From NCBI RefSeq assembly GCF_018131015.1, contig NZ_JAFCJJ010000042.1:1-39519 (forward strand): a stretch of DNA of 39,519 nt, written 5' to 3'. Under the pieces are notes generated by a model, which was not told where the DNA came from, searched no databases, and saw only the letters and a program-made list of their open reading frames with translations. The stretch's first letter is position 1; each line of letters begins with the position of its first letter. Source of the stretch: Bradyrhizobium diazoefficiens. Its GTDB lineage: Bacteria > Pseudomonadota > Alphaproteobacteria > Rhizobiales > Xanthobacteraceae. Of this stretch, positions 9,300 to 18,761 are shown piece after piece. The position numbers and the translations under genes are program-made.

Positions 9300-10499
9300 T
9301 CAGAACATCAGATTGTCCTTCACCAGGACCCAGCGGCCGCCCTTGACCTGCTGCACCTGGGTGATGGTGTTGGCGAGATGGTCGGTCTTGGAGAACTTCG
9401 TCGGTGGCGAGTTGAAGATGTCGAGGAACTTGGCGCCCGACTCCAGCGAGTCCAGCATCTTCTGTCCGGTCAGGTCCTTGCCCGCCTTGTCGGCATAGAA
9501 GGCGAAGGTCATGATCGCGTTGTAGCCGATGATCGCCTGCGTGTTGGCCTCGGAGTTGAACATCTTCTTGTAGTTGGTGAGCCAGTCCTTCACCTTGCCC
9601 TTGGCGCTGTCCTCATAGGGAATCTCGAAGCCGCTCGCCGCATAGAGCCCTTCGACCGCCTCCTTGCCGAGCGCCGGCACTTCCAGCACGTTGGTCGGCG
9701 TGGCGCCGAGGAAGGTGACGTCCCAGCCGAGCTTCTTGGCCTCGCCCATCGCACCGATAGTCTCGCGCAGGATGGTGCCGAGCAGGACGAGATCGCAGCC
9801 GTCGGACTTCATCTTGGCGATCTGCGCGCTGAAATCGGACGCGCCGCGCTTGTAGCTCGTGACCGATGCAGCCTGCACCTTCATGGCGGTGAGCTGCTGG
9901 TTGAAGCCGTCGAGCACGTTCTTACCGTACTCGTCGTCCTGGTGCATGATGCAGGGCTTCTGAAAATTCTTCCACTCCATCATGTATTTCAGCGCAGCCC
10001 GCGTGCTCTCGACATAAGGCAGCAGATTGTTGAACTTCAGCCGTTCCTGCGGCTTGGCCGGATCGAACTTGAAGGTGAACTCGGCCGCCGTGAGCGGGAA
10101 GAGCTGCAGTACGCCGGCGTCGAACAGGATGTCCTGCGCGGCGAGCACGGTCGGAGAGCCCATCGGCCCGACCATCGCGAATATCTTGTCGCGCTCGATC
10201 AGCTTCTGCGATGCCAGCACGGCCTTCTTGGGATCGTAGCCGCTGTCCTCGACGACCAGCCGGATCTTGCGGCCGTTGATGCCGCCCGCGGCATTGACCT
10301 CCTCGGTCGCCATCTTCATGCCGTTGGCGACAGGCACGCCCCAGCCCTTGATCGGCCCGGACAGATCCTGATGCGTGCCGATGACGATCTCGGTTGCCGA
10401 GATGCCGTCATTGGTGATCTTGGTTTGCGCCGCGGCCGGCAGACAGGTGAGCGCCAGAGCGCCCACAGCGAGGCCGAATGCGCTGAACGATTTCGACAT
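9300..10499 (-). CDS. Periplasmic substrate-binding protein of a LIV-type ABC transporter
   Basis: The 399-residue protein starts at ATG 10499, after a GGAGAGGAG ribosome site, and begins with a clear signal peptide (MSKSFSAFGLAVGALALTCLPAAAQ). An upstream in-frame start at 10616 would bury this signal, so I reject it. The mature part shows the type I periplasmic-binding (Peripla_BP_6, LivK-like) pattern: TEIVIGTHQDLSGPIKGWG near the start, A-x-G-G-I-N-G-R-K-I-R-L, and D-D-E-Y-G-K in the hinge. It should deliver ligand to the LivHM/LivGF complex encoded upstream on the same strand. The gene follows the acyl-CoA ligase by 120 bases. LIV-type binders take amino acids but also aromatic and other carboxylic acids, so the ligand is open. 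Confidence 0.9.
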   Translation of the reverse strand: MSKSFSAFGLAVGALALTCLPAAAQTKITNDGISATEIVIGTHQDLSGPIKGWGVPVANGMKMATEEVNAAGGINGRKIRLVVEDSGYDPKKAVLASQKLIERDKIFAMVGPMGSPTVLAAQDILFDAGVLQLFPLTAAEFTFKFDPAKPQERLKFNNLLPYVESTRAALKYMMEWKNFQKPCIMHQDDEYGKNVLDGFNQQLTAMKVQAASVTSYKRGASDFSAQIAKMKSDGCDLVLLGTILRETIGAMGEAKKLGWDVTFLGATPTNVLEVPALGKEAVEGLYAASGFEIPYEDSAKGKVKDWLTNYKKMFNSEANTQAIIGYNAIMTFAFYADKAGKDLTGQKMLDSLESGAKFLDIFNSPPTKFSKTDHLANTITQVQQVKGGRWVLVKDNLMF

Positions 10500-10619
10500 T
10501 GACGTCTCCTCTCCTCTCAATAAGGCCCGTGTTGCACGAAGGGCGGGGGCCATCGCTCCTTCGCTTTCTCTTCTGCGCATGCGCCCTGTCGGAAAACCGG
10601 CTTCCTCCGGGGGCACGCC

Positions 10620-12458
10620 TCAGGCGACCGCGCGCTGGCGATACATCGCGTCGATCTCGTCGGCATAGCGCTTGTTCACGAAGCTGCGCTTCAGCTTCAT
10701 GGTTGGCGTCAGCTCCTCGTCCTCCGGGGTGAGCTGGCGTTCGATCAGGTAGAACTTCTTGATGGTCTCGACGCGGGCGAAATTGCCGTTGACCTCCTCG
10801 ATCTCGCGCCAGATCAGGTCCTGAATCTCGCCTGCCCGGCACAGGCTCGCGTAATTGGTGAAGGGAATGTCGTGGTCCTGCGCGAACTTCTCGACGTTCT
10901 CCTGGTCGATCATGACGAGGCAGGTGAGATAGGGCCGCTTGTCGCCGATCACCACGGCGTCCGAAATGTAGGGCGAGAACTTGAGCTGGTTCTCGATCTC
11001 CGACGGCGTGATGTTCTTGCCGCCCGAGGTGATGATGATGTCCTTCATCCGGTCGGTGATGCGGACGAAGCCCTCGTTGTCGATGGTGCCGACGTCGCCG
11101 GTGTGCAGCCAGCCGCGCGGGTCGATCGTCTCCGCGGTCCGCTCGGGCTGGTTCAGATAGCCCATGAACAGGAAGTCGCCGCGGATCAGGATCTCGCCGT
11201 CGGGCGACAGCGCGACCTCGCCCCAGGGCACCGCCTTGCCGACCGAGCCGAGCTTGATCCGGTCGGGCGGCATCACGGTGGCGACGCCGCAATTCTCGGT
11301 CTGGCCGTAGACCTCGTACATGTCGATGCCGAGCGCGAGGTACCAGCGGATCAAGTCGGGCGCGATCGGCGCAGCACCGGTGAAAGCGACGTGGCAGCGG
11401 TCGAGCCCGATCATGCGGCGGATGTTGCGGAACACCAGCCGGTGGGCGATGCGGTTCGCGACCCGCAAGGCAAGCGACGGCTTTTCGCCGGCAAGCCGGC
11501 AATCGGTCATCCGGATGCCGACGCCGATGGCGCGGCGATAGACCCATTGCTGCAGCGGGGTCGCGTCCTTCAGCGCGATGGTGATGGCGGAATAGAACTT
11601 CTCCCAGATGCGGGGAACGGCGAGGAAGACGGTGGGCTGCACCTCGCGCAGATTGTCCGGCACGGTCTCCGGACTTTCGGCGAAATTCATCACCGATCCG
11701 AGCGCGACCGAGGTGTAATAGCCGCCGATCCGCTCCGCGACGTGGCAGAGCGGCAGGAAGATCAGGCGCTGGTCGTCGGTCCGCGCCGGGATGTAGTCGT
11801 TGGCATGGCGCATCTGATGCGTCACGCTGCGGTTGGCGTGCATCGCGCCCTTGGGCGGGCCGGTCGTGCCCGACGTGTAGACGAGGATGGCGAGATCGTC
11901 GGCGCCGCGGCTGTCGATCATTTCCTGCCACAGCGCCTCGCGTCCGGCCATGTGGTTGCGGCCGAGCGCGCGAAACGCGTCGAGCGACATCACCATGTCG
12001 TCGGAAAAGCCGCTCAGGCCCTCCATGTCGAACACGATGATCCTTTGCAGGGTCGGGCAGCGCGCGCGGCAGGCGAGGATCTTGTCGAGCTGCTCCTCGT
12101 CCTCGGCGAAGATGATCCTGGTCCGGGAATCGTTGACGAGATATTCGACCTGGGACGACGCATCGGTCGGATAGATTCCGGAGGAGACGCCGCCGGCGCA
12201 CAGGACGCCCATGTCGGCATAGACCCATTCCGGCACGGCGTTGGCGACGATGGAGGCGACATCGCCGGGCATGAAGCCGGACGCGCGCAGCGCGTAGGCG
12301 ATCTCCCTGGAAATCTCCAGCCATTCGCGCCAGCTCGTCGGCTGCCAGATGCCGAACGTCTTCTCGCGGATCGCGGGCGCCTCGCCCCGCGTCTCGGCGG
12401 CGCGCAGAAAGCTCTTCGCGATCGTGTCAGCGACCGTCAGCACCGCCGGTCCGGCCAT
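10620..12458 (-). CDS. AMP-dependent long-chain-type acyl-CoA synthetase/ligase
   Basis: The 612-residue protein belongs to the ANL superfamily, which activates a carboxylic acid with ATP to an acyl-adenylate and then to the CoA thioester. The P-loop motif YTSGTTGPPKG lies at about residues 194-204, the adenylate motif YGQTE follows in the middle, and GWLHTGD near 446 plus DRMKDIIITSGGKNI mark the hinge and C-terminal domain. I choose ATG 12458 (MAGPAV) over ATG 12473 because GGAGGG lies 7 bases before it. The gene sits inside the LIV transporter block, between livF and the binding-protein gene. This suggests that the imported substrate is a carboxylic acid activated on entry; the chain or ring type cannot be read from the sequence. 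Confidence 0.9.
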   Translation of the reverse strand: MAGPAVLTVADTIAKSFLRAAETRGEAPAIREKTFGIWQPTSWREWLEISREIAYALRASGFMPGDVASIVANAVPEWVYADMGVLCAGGVSSGIYPTDASSQVEYLVNDSRTRIIFAEDEEQLDKILACRARCPTLQRIIVFDMEGLSGFSDDMVMSLDAFRALGRNHMAGREALWQEMIDSRGADDLAILVYTSGTTGPPKGAMHANRSVTHQMRHANDYIPARTDDQRLIFLPLCHVAERIGGYYTSVALGSVMNFAESPETVPDNLREVQPTVFLAVPRIWEKFYSAITIALKDATPLQQWVYRRAIGVGIRMTDCRLAGEKPSLALRVANRIAHRLVFRNIRRMIGLDRCHVAFTGAAPIAPDLIRWYLALGIDMYEVYGQTENCGVATVMPPDRIKLGSVGKAVPWGEVALSPDGEILIRGDFLFMGYLNQPERTAETIDPRGWLHTGDVGTIDNEGFVRITDRMKDIIITSGGKNITPSEIENQLKFSPYISDAVVIGDKRPYLTCLVMIDQENVEKFAQDHDIPFTNYASLCRAGEIQDLIWREIEEVNGNFARVETIKKFYLIERQLTPEDEELTPTMKLKRSFVNKRYADEIDAMYRQRAVA

Positions 12459-12553
12459 GCGCGTTCCCTCCATGTCGCCTTCCCTGCCGCTGCCGCCTTG
12501 CCGGCGGTCTATTGCTTGCGGTCGGGGTCAGGCATTTAACGTCAAGTCGTCCC

Positions 12554-13342
12554 CTAACGCCAAGTCTTCTTCTTCTTCCAGCGCCGCTCGCCCCGCGCGC
12601 CCTGCTCCTTGGCGCCAAGGTAGAATTCCTGGATGTCCTGGGAATGCATCAGGCGGTCGCAGCTGTCGTTCATCACGACGCGGCCGATCTCCAGCACATA
12701 GCCGTAATGGGCGGTCTCCAGCGCCACCCGCGCGTTCTGCTCGACCAGCAGGATCGACATGCCCTGCTCCTCGTTGACGCGGCGAATGATCGTGAAGATC
12801 TCCTTCACCAGGATCGGCGACAGCCCGAGCGACGGCTCGTCGAGCAGCAGCAGCGCCGGGCGGTTCATCAGCGCCCGTCCGATCGCCAGCATCTGCTGCT
12901 CGCCGCCGGAGAGCTGGCCGGCGGGCTGCTCGATGCGCTCCTTCAGCCGCGGGAAATAGCCATAGACCCGCTCCAGGTCCTCGGTGACGCTGTCGCGATC
13001 CTTGCGCGGATAGGCTCCCATCATCAGGTTCTCGCGCACCGAGAGGAACGGGAACACCTCGCGCCCCTCCGGCACGTGGCTGAGGCCGAGACGCACGATC
13101 TTGTCGGCTTCCATGCGCTGGATCGGCTTGCCCATGAACTCGATGCTGCCCTTCTGCGGATCGAGAATGCCGGAGATGGTCTTCAGCACCGTGGTCTTGC
13201 CGGCGCCGTTGGCGCCCAGCAGCGTGACGATGCGGCCGCGCGGCACTTCCAGCGAGATGCCGCGGATCGCCATGATCGGCCCGTAATAGCTCTCGATGTT
13301 GGAGAGTTTCAGGATGATGTCGGGCGTCACTGCTGCATCCAT
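12554..13342 (-). CDS. livF: LIV-type ABC transporter ATPase, LivF-like
   Basis: The 262-residue cytoplasmic ATPase energises import through the LivHM channel. Walker A is GANGAGKTT, the signature is LSGGEQQMLAIGRAL, and Walker B is LLLLDEPSLGLSP. The LivF hallmark VPEGREVFPFLSVRENL follows the Q-loop region. The C-terminus ends in a basic tail (R-R-W-K-K-K-K-T-W-R), longer than in most LivF proteins. The start ATG at 13342 lies 3 bases after the livG stop, so the two are translationally linked. The substrate may not be an amino acid, so the symbol marks family position only. Confidence 0.92.
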   Translation of the reverse strand: MDAAVTPDIILKLSNIESYYGPIMAIRGISLEVPRGRIVTLLGANGAGKTTVLKTISGILDPQKGSIEFMGKPIQRMEADKIVRLGLSHVPEGREVFPFLSVRENLMMGAYPRKDRDSVTEDLERVYGYFPRLKERIEQPAGQLSGGEQQMLAIGRALMNRPALLLLDEPSLGLSPILVKEIFTIIRRVNEEQGMSILLVEQNARVALETAHYGYVLEIGRVVMNDSCDRLMHSQDIQEFYLGAKEQGARGERRWKKKKTWR

Positions 13343-13345
13343 GCG

Positions 13346-14104
13346 TCAGGCTCCCAGATAGGCCGCGACGACGTCGGGATGGTGCTGCACCTCGGCGGGC
13401 GAGCCCATCGCCAGAACGCGGCCGTAGTTCAGCGCGATGACGCGGTCGGAGACGCGGTTGACCAGCGACATGTCGTGCTCGACCATCAGCACGGTGATGC
13501 CGAGCTCGTTCTTGAGGTCACGGATCCAGAACGACATGTCGTCGGTCTCCTCGACGTTGAGGCCGGAGGACGGCTCGTCGAGCAGGATCAGCTTCGGCTC
13601 CGAGCACAGCGCGCGCGCGAGCTCGATCACCTTGCGCACGCCGTAGGGCAGGCCGGAAATCAGCTTGTCGCGATAGGGTTCGAGATCGAGAAATTCGATC
13701 ACCTGCTCGACCCTGCGGCGATGCACCTTCTCGTTGGCCCGCACGCTCGGCAGGAACAGGAACTCCTGCCAGAGCTGCGTGGTGGAATGGCGGTGGCGCC
13801 CGACCAGCAGGTTGGCGAGCACGGTCGCATTCTCGAACAGCTCGATGTTCTGGAAGGTGCGGGCGATGCCGAGCCTTGCGATGTCGTAGGGCGGCTGCTC
13901 CGTGATGTCCTGGTCCTCGAAATAGATGCGGCCCGAGGTCGGCCGGTAGATCCGCGAGATCAGGTTGAAGATCGAGCTCTTCCCCGCGCCGTTCGGCCCG
14001 ATGATCGAGAGGATCTCGCCCCTCTCCACCGCGAAGGACACCGCATCGACGGCCCGGAGGCCCCCGAAATGCAGCGACAGGTTCTCGGCGCGGAAATAGC
14101 TCAT
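13346..14104 (-). CDS. livG: LIV-type ABC transporter ATPase, LivG-like
   Basis: The 252-residue ATPase pairs with LivF. Walker A is GPNGAGKSS, the signature region is the LivG variant SGLPYGVRKVIELARAL in place of LSGGQ, and Walker B is LILLDEPSSGLNVEE. The C-terminus ends in the usual LivG motif (H-P-D-V-V-A-A-Y-L-G-A). ATG 14104 overlaps the livM stop by four bases (ATGA), which fixes the start and rejects the longer upstream reading. Confidence 0.92.
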   Translation of the reverse strand: MSYFRAENLSLHFGGLRAVDAVSFAVERGEILSIIGPNGAGKSSIFNLISRIYRPTSGRIYFEDQDITEQPPYDIARLGIARTFQNIELFENATVLANLLVGRHRHSTTQLWQEFLFLPSVRANEKVHRRRVEQVIEFLDLEPYRDKLISGLPYGVRKVIELARALCSEPKLILLDEPSSGLNVEETDDMSFWIRDLKNELGITVLMVEHDMSLVNRVSDRVIALNYGRVLAMGSPAEVQHHPDVVAAYLGA

Positions 14105-15252
14105 CGGTTGCGCTCCGACTTCACGTAGATCTTCTGCCGCTTGAAGGTGGCGCGCTTGTAGAGCGGGAAGAGCTGGAAGAAGAGCTTTATCTTCAGCCAG
14201 CGGCCGTAAATGCCGAGCGGCTCGAACAGCACGAACAGCATGATGATGATGCCGTAGATCGCGCCCTTCAGGCCGTTGAGCGAGGCGAAGGCCGCAACGG
14301 TCGACTGGATCCCCGCGGCACGCTCCTTGCCCGCCCCGAGTGCCGCGGCGACGCCGGCGATGATGCCGGGCATGTCGTCCTTCAGATAGGTCAGGAACGG
14401 ATCGATCATCACGATGAAGATCGCGCCCAGCACCGCGCCGTGCAGGCTGAAGGTGCCGCCGATCAGGATCACGATGATGAACTCGATCGAGAGCTGCAGC
14501 GTGAACATCTCCGGCGAGATGAAGGAGAGCTTGTGGGCGAACAGCACGCCGGCAAAGCCGGTGATCGCCGCCGAGATCGCAAACGACTTGACCTTGTAGA
14601 GCGCGACATTGACGCCCATGCTGCGCGCCGCCGTCTCGGAGTCGCGGATCGCGACGAAGGCGCGACCGGTCGGCGAGCGCAACAGATTGAGCGTACCGAC
14701 GATGGTCAGCACCAGCACGGCGAGACACAGGAAATAGAACGTCGGGCTGTCCCGCGGCACCGCAACGCCAAACAGCGACAGCGCCTTGACCCGCATGCCC
14801 TCGTTGCCGTTGGTGACGCTCTCCCAGCGCGCCAGGATCTCCTCGACGATCAGGGCAAAGGAGATGGTGGCAATGACGAGATAGATGCCGGTCAGGCGCA
14901 GGGCGGGAAAGCCGACCAGCGCGCCGATCAGGCCGGTCAGGACGCCTGCCGCGAGGAAATAGACCGGAAAGGGGACGTTGTATTTCTGAAGGTAAGCGGC
15001 CGTGTAGGCGCCGATCGCGAGGAACGCGGCGTGACCGAGCGAGGCCTGGCCCGTGAAGCCGGTCAGGATCAGCAGCGCCACGCCGACGGTTGCATAGATG
15101 CAGACGAAGACGAGCTGGCTCATCAGATAGCTGGAGAGCACATAGGGCGCGACCAGCAGCAGCGCGAACAGGATGCCGTAGGAGACGACGTAGCCGGAAT
15201 GCGGAAACAGGCGGATGTCGTCCTCATAGTCGGTCTTGAACAGGAAGCGCAT
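14101..15252 (-). CDS. livM: LIV-type ABC transporter permease, LivM-like
   Basis: The 383-residue inner-membrane permease has about nine to ten hydrophobic segments and the LivM hallmarks GFTGQASLGHAAFLAIGAY, RLTGIYLVIATISFA, and RSPTGRAFVAIRDSE, the last being the loop that contacts the ATPases. The start is ATG 15252 (MRFLFKTDYEDD), 5 bases after the livH stop. The C-terminus is basic and probably cytoplasmic. It forms the transmembrane pore together with LivH. Confidence 0.92.
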   Translation of the reverse strand: MRFLFKTDYEDDIRLFPHSGYVVSYGILFALLLVAPYVLSSYLMSQLVFVCIYATVGVALLILTGFTGQASLGHAAFLAIGAYTAAYLQKYNVPFPVYFLAAGVLTGLIGALVGFPALRLTGIYLVIATISFALIVEEILARWESVTNGNEGMRVKALSLFGVAVPRDSPTFYFLCLAVLVLTIVGTLNLLRSPTGRAFVAIRDSETAARSMGVNVALYKVKSFAISAAITGFAGVLFAHKLSFISPEMFTLQLSIEFIIVILIGGTFSLHGAVLGAIFIVMIDPFLTYLKDDMPGIIAGVAAALGAGKERAAGIQSTVAAFASLNGLKGAIYGIIIMLFVLFEPLGIYGRWLKIKLFFQLFPLYKRATFKRQKIYVKSERNR

Positions 15253-15257
15253 GGCGT

Positions 15258-16133
15258 TCAGACCTTCTTGCGGACGTGGAGGCCGAACAGGCCTTCGGGC
15301 TTGAGCAAGAGCACGGCGAGCAGCACGATGTAGGGCGCGACGTCCTTCCAGCCCTCGGCCAGATAGAAGCCCGCCATGCTCTCGATCACGCCGATCAGCA
15401 CGCCGCCGACGACGGCGCCGGGGATCGAGCCGAAGCCGCCAAGGACTGCGGCCGGGAAGGCCTTGAGCCCGAGCACGAGGCCGACGTTGGAATGGATGAA
15501 GGTGATCGGCGCCAGCAGCACGCCGGCGCAGGTCGCGACCGCCGCGCTGATCGCCCAGACGATCGACACCACGCGCTTGACCGGGATGCCCATGTAGTAG
15601 GCCGCCAGCATGTTCTCCGAGCTGGCGCGCATCGCGGTGCCGAGCGTGGTCTTGTTGAAGAAGAGCCAGAGCAGCGTGCACAGGATCATGGTCGCCGCGA
15701 TCACCGAGAGCTTGTCGTAGGCCAGCACCAGCGAGCCCATGCGCAGCACGCCCTGGCTGAACGGCGTCTCTATCTTCAGGTCATCGGTGCCCCAGATCAT
15801 CCCGGCGACCGACCGCAGGAAATAGCCGAGGCCGATCGTCGCCATGATGATGGAGAACTGCGGATAGCCGAGGATCGGCCGCACCACGACCCGCTCCGCC
15901 AGCATGCCGAACAGGGCCATCGCGGCCACCGCGCCCGCGAAGCCGAGCCAGTAGTTCAGGCCCATCATGCCGATGAAGGTGAAGGCGAAAAAGCCGCCCA
16001 GCATCATCAGATCGCCCTGGGCGAAATTGACGACCTCGGTGGCCTTGTAGACGAGCACGAAGCCGAGCGCGATCAGGCCGTAAACGCAGCCGAGCGCAAC
16101 ACCGCTGACCAGCTGCTGAACGAAATCCAGCAT
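15258..16133 (-). CDS. livH: LIV-type ABC transporter permease, LivH-like
   Basis: The 291-residue permease has about eight hydrophobic segments and LivH motifs: GLIALGFVLVYKATEVVNFAQGDL near the N-terminus (family pattern N-F-A-Q-G), T-T-L-G-T-A-M-R-A-S in the ATPase-contact loop, and AFPAAVLGGFGSIPGAVVGG near the C-terminus. The start is ATG 16133 (MLDFVQQL), preceded by GGGAGGG. An upstream ATG at 16184 gives only a basic non-hydrophobic extension and is rejected. This is the first gene of the minus-strand transporter block; its promoter should lie in 16134-16395. Confidence 0.92.
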   Translation of the reverse strand: MLDFVQQLVSGVALGCVYGLIALGFVLVYKATEVVNFAQGDLMMLGGFFAFTFIGMMGLNYWLGFAGAVAAMALFGMLAERVVVRPILGYPQFSIIMATIGLGYFLRSVAGMIWGTDDLKIETPFSQGVLRMGSLVLAYDKLSVIAATMILCTLLWLFFNKTTLGTAMRASSENMLAAYYMGIPVKRVVSIVWAISAAVATCAGVLLAPITFIHSNVGLVLGLKAFPAAVLGGFGSIPGAVVGGVLIGVIESMAGFYLAEGWKDVAPYIVLLAVLLLKPEGLFGLHVRKKV

Positions 16134-16395
16134 CGCCGCGCTTCCCTCCCGACGCAAGCGGCGGTTCTTCGACCGCCTTCCCACATCTTGTGTTCAGTCG
16201 CTACGCAGTCGTTGCGCCGCGTTAGCGACATTTGTCCCGGCGCCAATTCAGCCTGAAGCGCCAAGCGCTGTCAACAAACGGTGACTTGCCTTTAGTCCAA
16301 CCCACATGGCGGAATTTGCGGCAGTGCGATTCACCGCGCCGAAACGTCTTCGGGTCATGGTCGCGGGCAATGCAAAACCGCATGGTGTGGCCGTC

Positions 16396-17145
16396 ATGAA
16401 ACCGGACAGTTCGGCGCTCGAGGTCCGAGGGTTAACGAAGCGTTTTGACCGTCTGGCGGTCGACAGCCTCGATCTCACCATTCATGCCGGTGAATTCTAT
16501 GCGCTGGTCGGCCCGAACGGCGCCGGCAAGACCACCACCCTGCGCATGGTGGCGGGCCTCTTGCGACCCGATGCCGGCGCGGTCTCGATCTTCGGCATCG
16601 ACGCGCTGCAAACGCCCGTCGCCGCCAAGCAGGTGATGGCTTGGGTGTCCGACGAGCCGATGATCTATGACAAGCTGACGCCGCTCGAATATCTCGAATT
16701 CGTCGCCGGCCTCTGGGGCATCGCACCCTCAATATCGCAGCCGGTGGCCGAGGACCTGCTCGCCTCGCTCGGGCTCGGGCCGCACCGGCACGAGCGTTGC
16801 GAGGGTTTTTCCAAGGGCATGCGCCAGAAGGTGGCGCTGGCCGGCGCCCTGGTGCACGACCCCCGCCTCATCATCCTCGACGAGCCACTTACCGGGTTAG
16901 ACGCCGTCTCCGCCCGCCATGTGAAGGGGCTGCTGGGCGAGCGCGTCCGCGCCGGCTGCACCGTCATCATGACCACGCATATCCTCGAGGTCGCCGAGCG
17001 CATGGCCGACCGGATCGGCGTGATCGCGTCGGGTCGCCTGGTCGCGGAGGGGACGCTCACCGAGCTGCGGCAGCAGAACGGCCACGCCGACACCAGCCTG
17101 GAAGATCTCTTCATCGCGCTGGTGACGCTCCAGGCCGCCGCATGA
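16396..17145 (+). CDS. ABC-2-type exporter ATPase
   Basis: The 249-residue ATPase has Walker A GPNGAGKTT, signature FSKGMRQKVALAGAL, Walker B LIILDEPLTGLDAVS, and the switch histidine in TTHILE. This pattern belongs to ABC-2 exporters that drive drugs, polymers or other compounds out. The start is uncertain: ATG 16396 (MKPDSS) fits the family length, but in-frame ATGs at 16357 and 16306 would add 13 or 30 residues, and none has a strong ribosome site. The stop overlaps the start of the permease gene by four bases, so the two form an exporter unit. The substrate is unknown. Confidence 0.88.
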   Translation: MKPDSSALEVRGLTKRFDRLAVDSLDLTIHAGEFYALVGPNGAGKTTTLRMVAGLLRPDAGAVSIFGIDALQTPVAAKQVMAWVSDEPMIYDKLTPLEYLEFVAGLWGIAPSISQPVAEDLLASLGLGPHRHERCEGFSKGMRQKVALAGALVHDPRLIILDEPLTGLDAVSARHVKGLLGERVRAGCTVIMTTHILEVAERMADRIGVIASGRLVAEGTLTELRQQNGHADTSLEDLFIALVTLQAAA

Positions 17146-18668
17146 GTCCGGCAACGGCGCTGTCCTGGTTTGCCCGCCACGAGCTCCGGCTCGCCTGGCG
17201 CGAATGGTTCGCCATGATGACCGGCGGCCGGCGCCGGCGGGCGCGCCTCGCCGTGGTCGGCCTGCTCGCCTTCGCAGCGCTTTTGCACCTGCCGGCCTGG
17301 GCGGTGATCGGGCGCTTTGCCGATTTGGAGCTGCCGCTCGACAAATCGTCGCTGATCGTGATCTCGGCGACGATTTTCCTGGCCTGGACCTTGATGCTGT
17401 CGCAGGCGATCGAATCGGTGACGCGGGTGTTTTACGCCCGGGCCGACCTCGACCTGATCATGTCCTCGCCGGCGACGCTCGCCAATCTGTTCTCGGTGCG
17501 CATCGCGGCGATCGCGCTCTCCGTCACGGTGATGGCGCTGCTGTTCTCGACGCCCTTCGTCGACGTGCTGGTGATCGGCGGCGGGCCGCGCTGGCTCGCC
17601 GCGTTCGGCGTCGTCGTCGCGATGGGCCTCTCCGCCGCGGCGATCGCGATCGCCGTCACCCTGCTGCTGTTTCGCCTGATCGGCCCGGCGCGGACGCGCT
17701 TCGTGGCCCAGGTCCTGGCCGCGGTCATCGGCGCGGGCTTCGTGATCGCGCTGCAGATCGCCGCGATCATCTCCTACGGCACGCTGTCGCGCTTCACGAT
17801 CCTGACCTCGGGCAGCCTCGCCGCCTACGCCCCCGATCTCGACAGCATCTGGTGGTGGCCGGCGCGGGCCACCATGGGCGACAGCACGGCCTTGCTGCTG
17901 CTGCTCGCGCTCGGCCTCGTGCTGCTCGGCAGCGTCATGGCGATCTTCTCGGGCCGTTACGCCGACACCGCGATCGACGCTGCAGGCTATGGCACATCCG
18001 GCCGCCGGCTCGCGAAGGAACGGCCGTTCCGCAGCGGATCGCGGCAACAGGCGCTGCGCCACAAGGAGTTCATGCTGCTGTGGCGCGATCCATGGCTGAT
18101 CTCGCAGTCGCTGATGCAACTGCTCTACCTGGTGCCGCCGGCGCTGCTGCTCTGGCGCAGCTTTGCCGACAATTCCGAGGCGCGGATGTTGATCACGCCG
18201 GTCATGGTGATGGCGGCGGGACAACTCGCCGGCGGGCTCGCCTGGCTGACGATCTCGGGCGAGGACGCCCCCGATTTGGTGGCGACCGCGCCGCTGTCGC
18301 CGTCGAGCGTCACCCGCGCCAAGATCGAGGTGGTGCTGATCGCGACTGCCGCCATCTTCACCCCGCTGGTCGCTGCGCTCGCCTTCGCCTCGCCCTACCA
18401 GGCTGCGGTCACGGCGGCGGCGGTCATCATCGGCGCCGCCTCCGCCACCGCGATCCAGCTCTGGTTCCGCGTTCAGGCCCGGCGCAGCCAATTCCGCCGC
18501 CGCCAGACCTCCTCACGGCTGGCGACCTTTGCCGAAGCCTTCTCCTCGATCGGCTGGGCCGCTTCCGCCGCGCTGCTGCTTGCCTTGCCCATCGCCGGCA
18601 TCATCAGCGGCCTGATCACCGCGGGCCTGATCGCCATTACCTGGAAGTGCAGCCCAAGGCGGGAGTGA
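17142..18668 (+). CDS. ABC-2-type exporter permease
   Basis: The 508-residue membrane protein starts at ATG 17142 inside the ATPase stop (ATGA), which decides the start. It has about ten hydrophobic stretches, including LAVVGLLAFAALLHLPAWAV near residue 35 and a glycine-rich pair at the C-terminus (LALPIAGIISGLITAGLIAI). A basic cytoplasmic loop (RRLAKERPFRSGSRQQALRH) lies in the middle. No other domain is seen. It should form the channel for the ATPase encoded just upstream. The exported compound cannot be inferred. Confidence 0.82.
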   Translation: MSPATALSWFARHELRLAWREWFAMMTGGRRRRARLAVVGLLAFAALLHLPAWAVIGRFADLELPLDKSSLIVISATIFLAWTLMLSQAIESVTRVFYARADLDLIMSSPATLANLFSVRIAAIALSVTVMALLFSTPFVDVLVIGGGPRWLAAFGVVVAMGLSAAAIAIAVTLLLFRLIGPARTRFVAQVLAAVIGAGFVIALQIAAIISYGTLSRFTILTSGSLAAYAPDLDSIWWWPARATMGDSTALLLLLALGLVLLGSVMAIFSGRYADTAIDAAGYGTSGRRLAKERPFRSGSRQQALRHKEFMLLWRDPWLISQSLMQLLYLVPPALLLWRSFADNSEARMLITPVMVMAAGQLAGGLAWLTISGEDAPDLVATAPLSPSSVTRAKIEVVLIATAAIFTPLVAALAFASPYQAAVTAAAVIIGAASATAIQLWFRVQARRSQFRRRQTSSRLATFAEAFSSIGWAASAALLLALPIAGIISGLITAGLIAITWKCSPRRE

Positions 18669-18761
18669 AGCTGCGACACTGGCGCGCTGTTGATCGCCCT
18701 CTCTTGGCGTCCCGCTGCATTGCACGTTAGACTTCTCCCTGAAGCCATCGGGGACGGATTG

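Noticed and set aside
10872..12539. Long plus-strand open frame over the acyl-CoA ligase
   Set aside because: It is antisense to a clearly recognised enzyme and has no family features.
12512..14128. Long plus-strand open frame over livF and livG
   Set aside because: It is antisense to two ATPase genes with all their motifs; the composition is that of a shadow frame.
16665..18491. Long minus-strand open frame over the ABC exporter genes
   Set aside because: Its R/D/G/H-rich translation without motifs is a shadow of the exporter pair.
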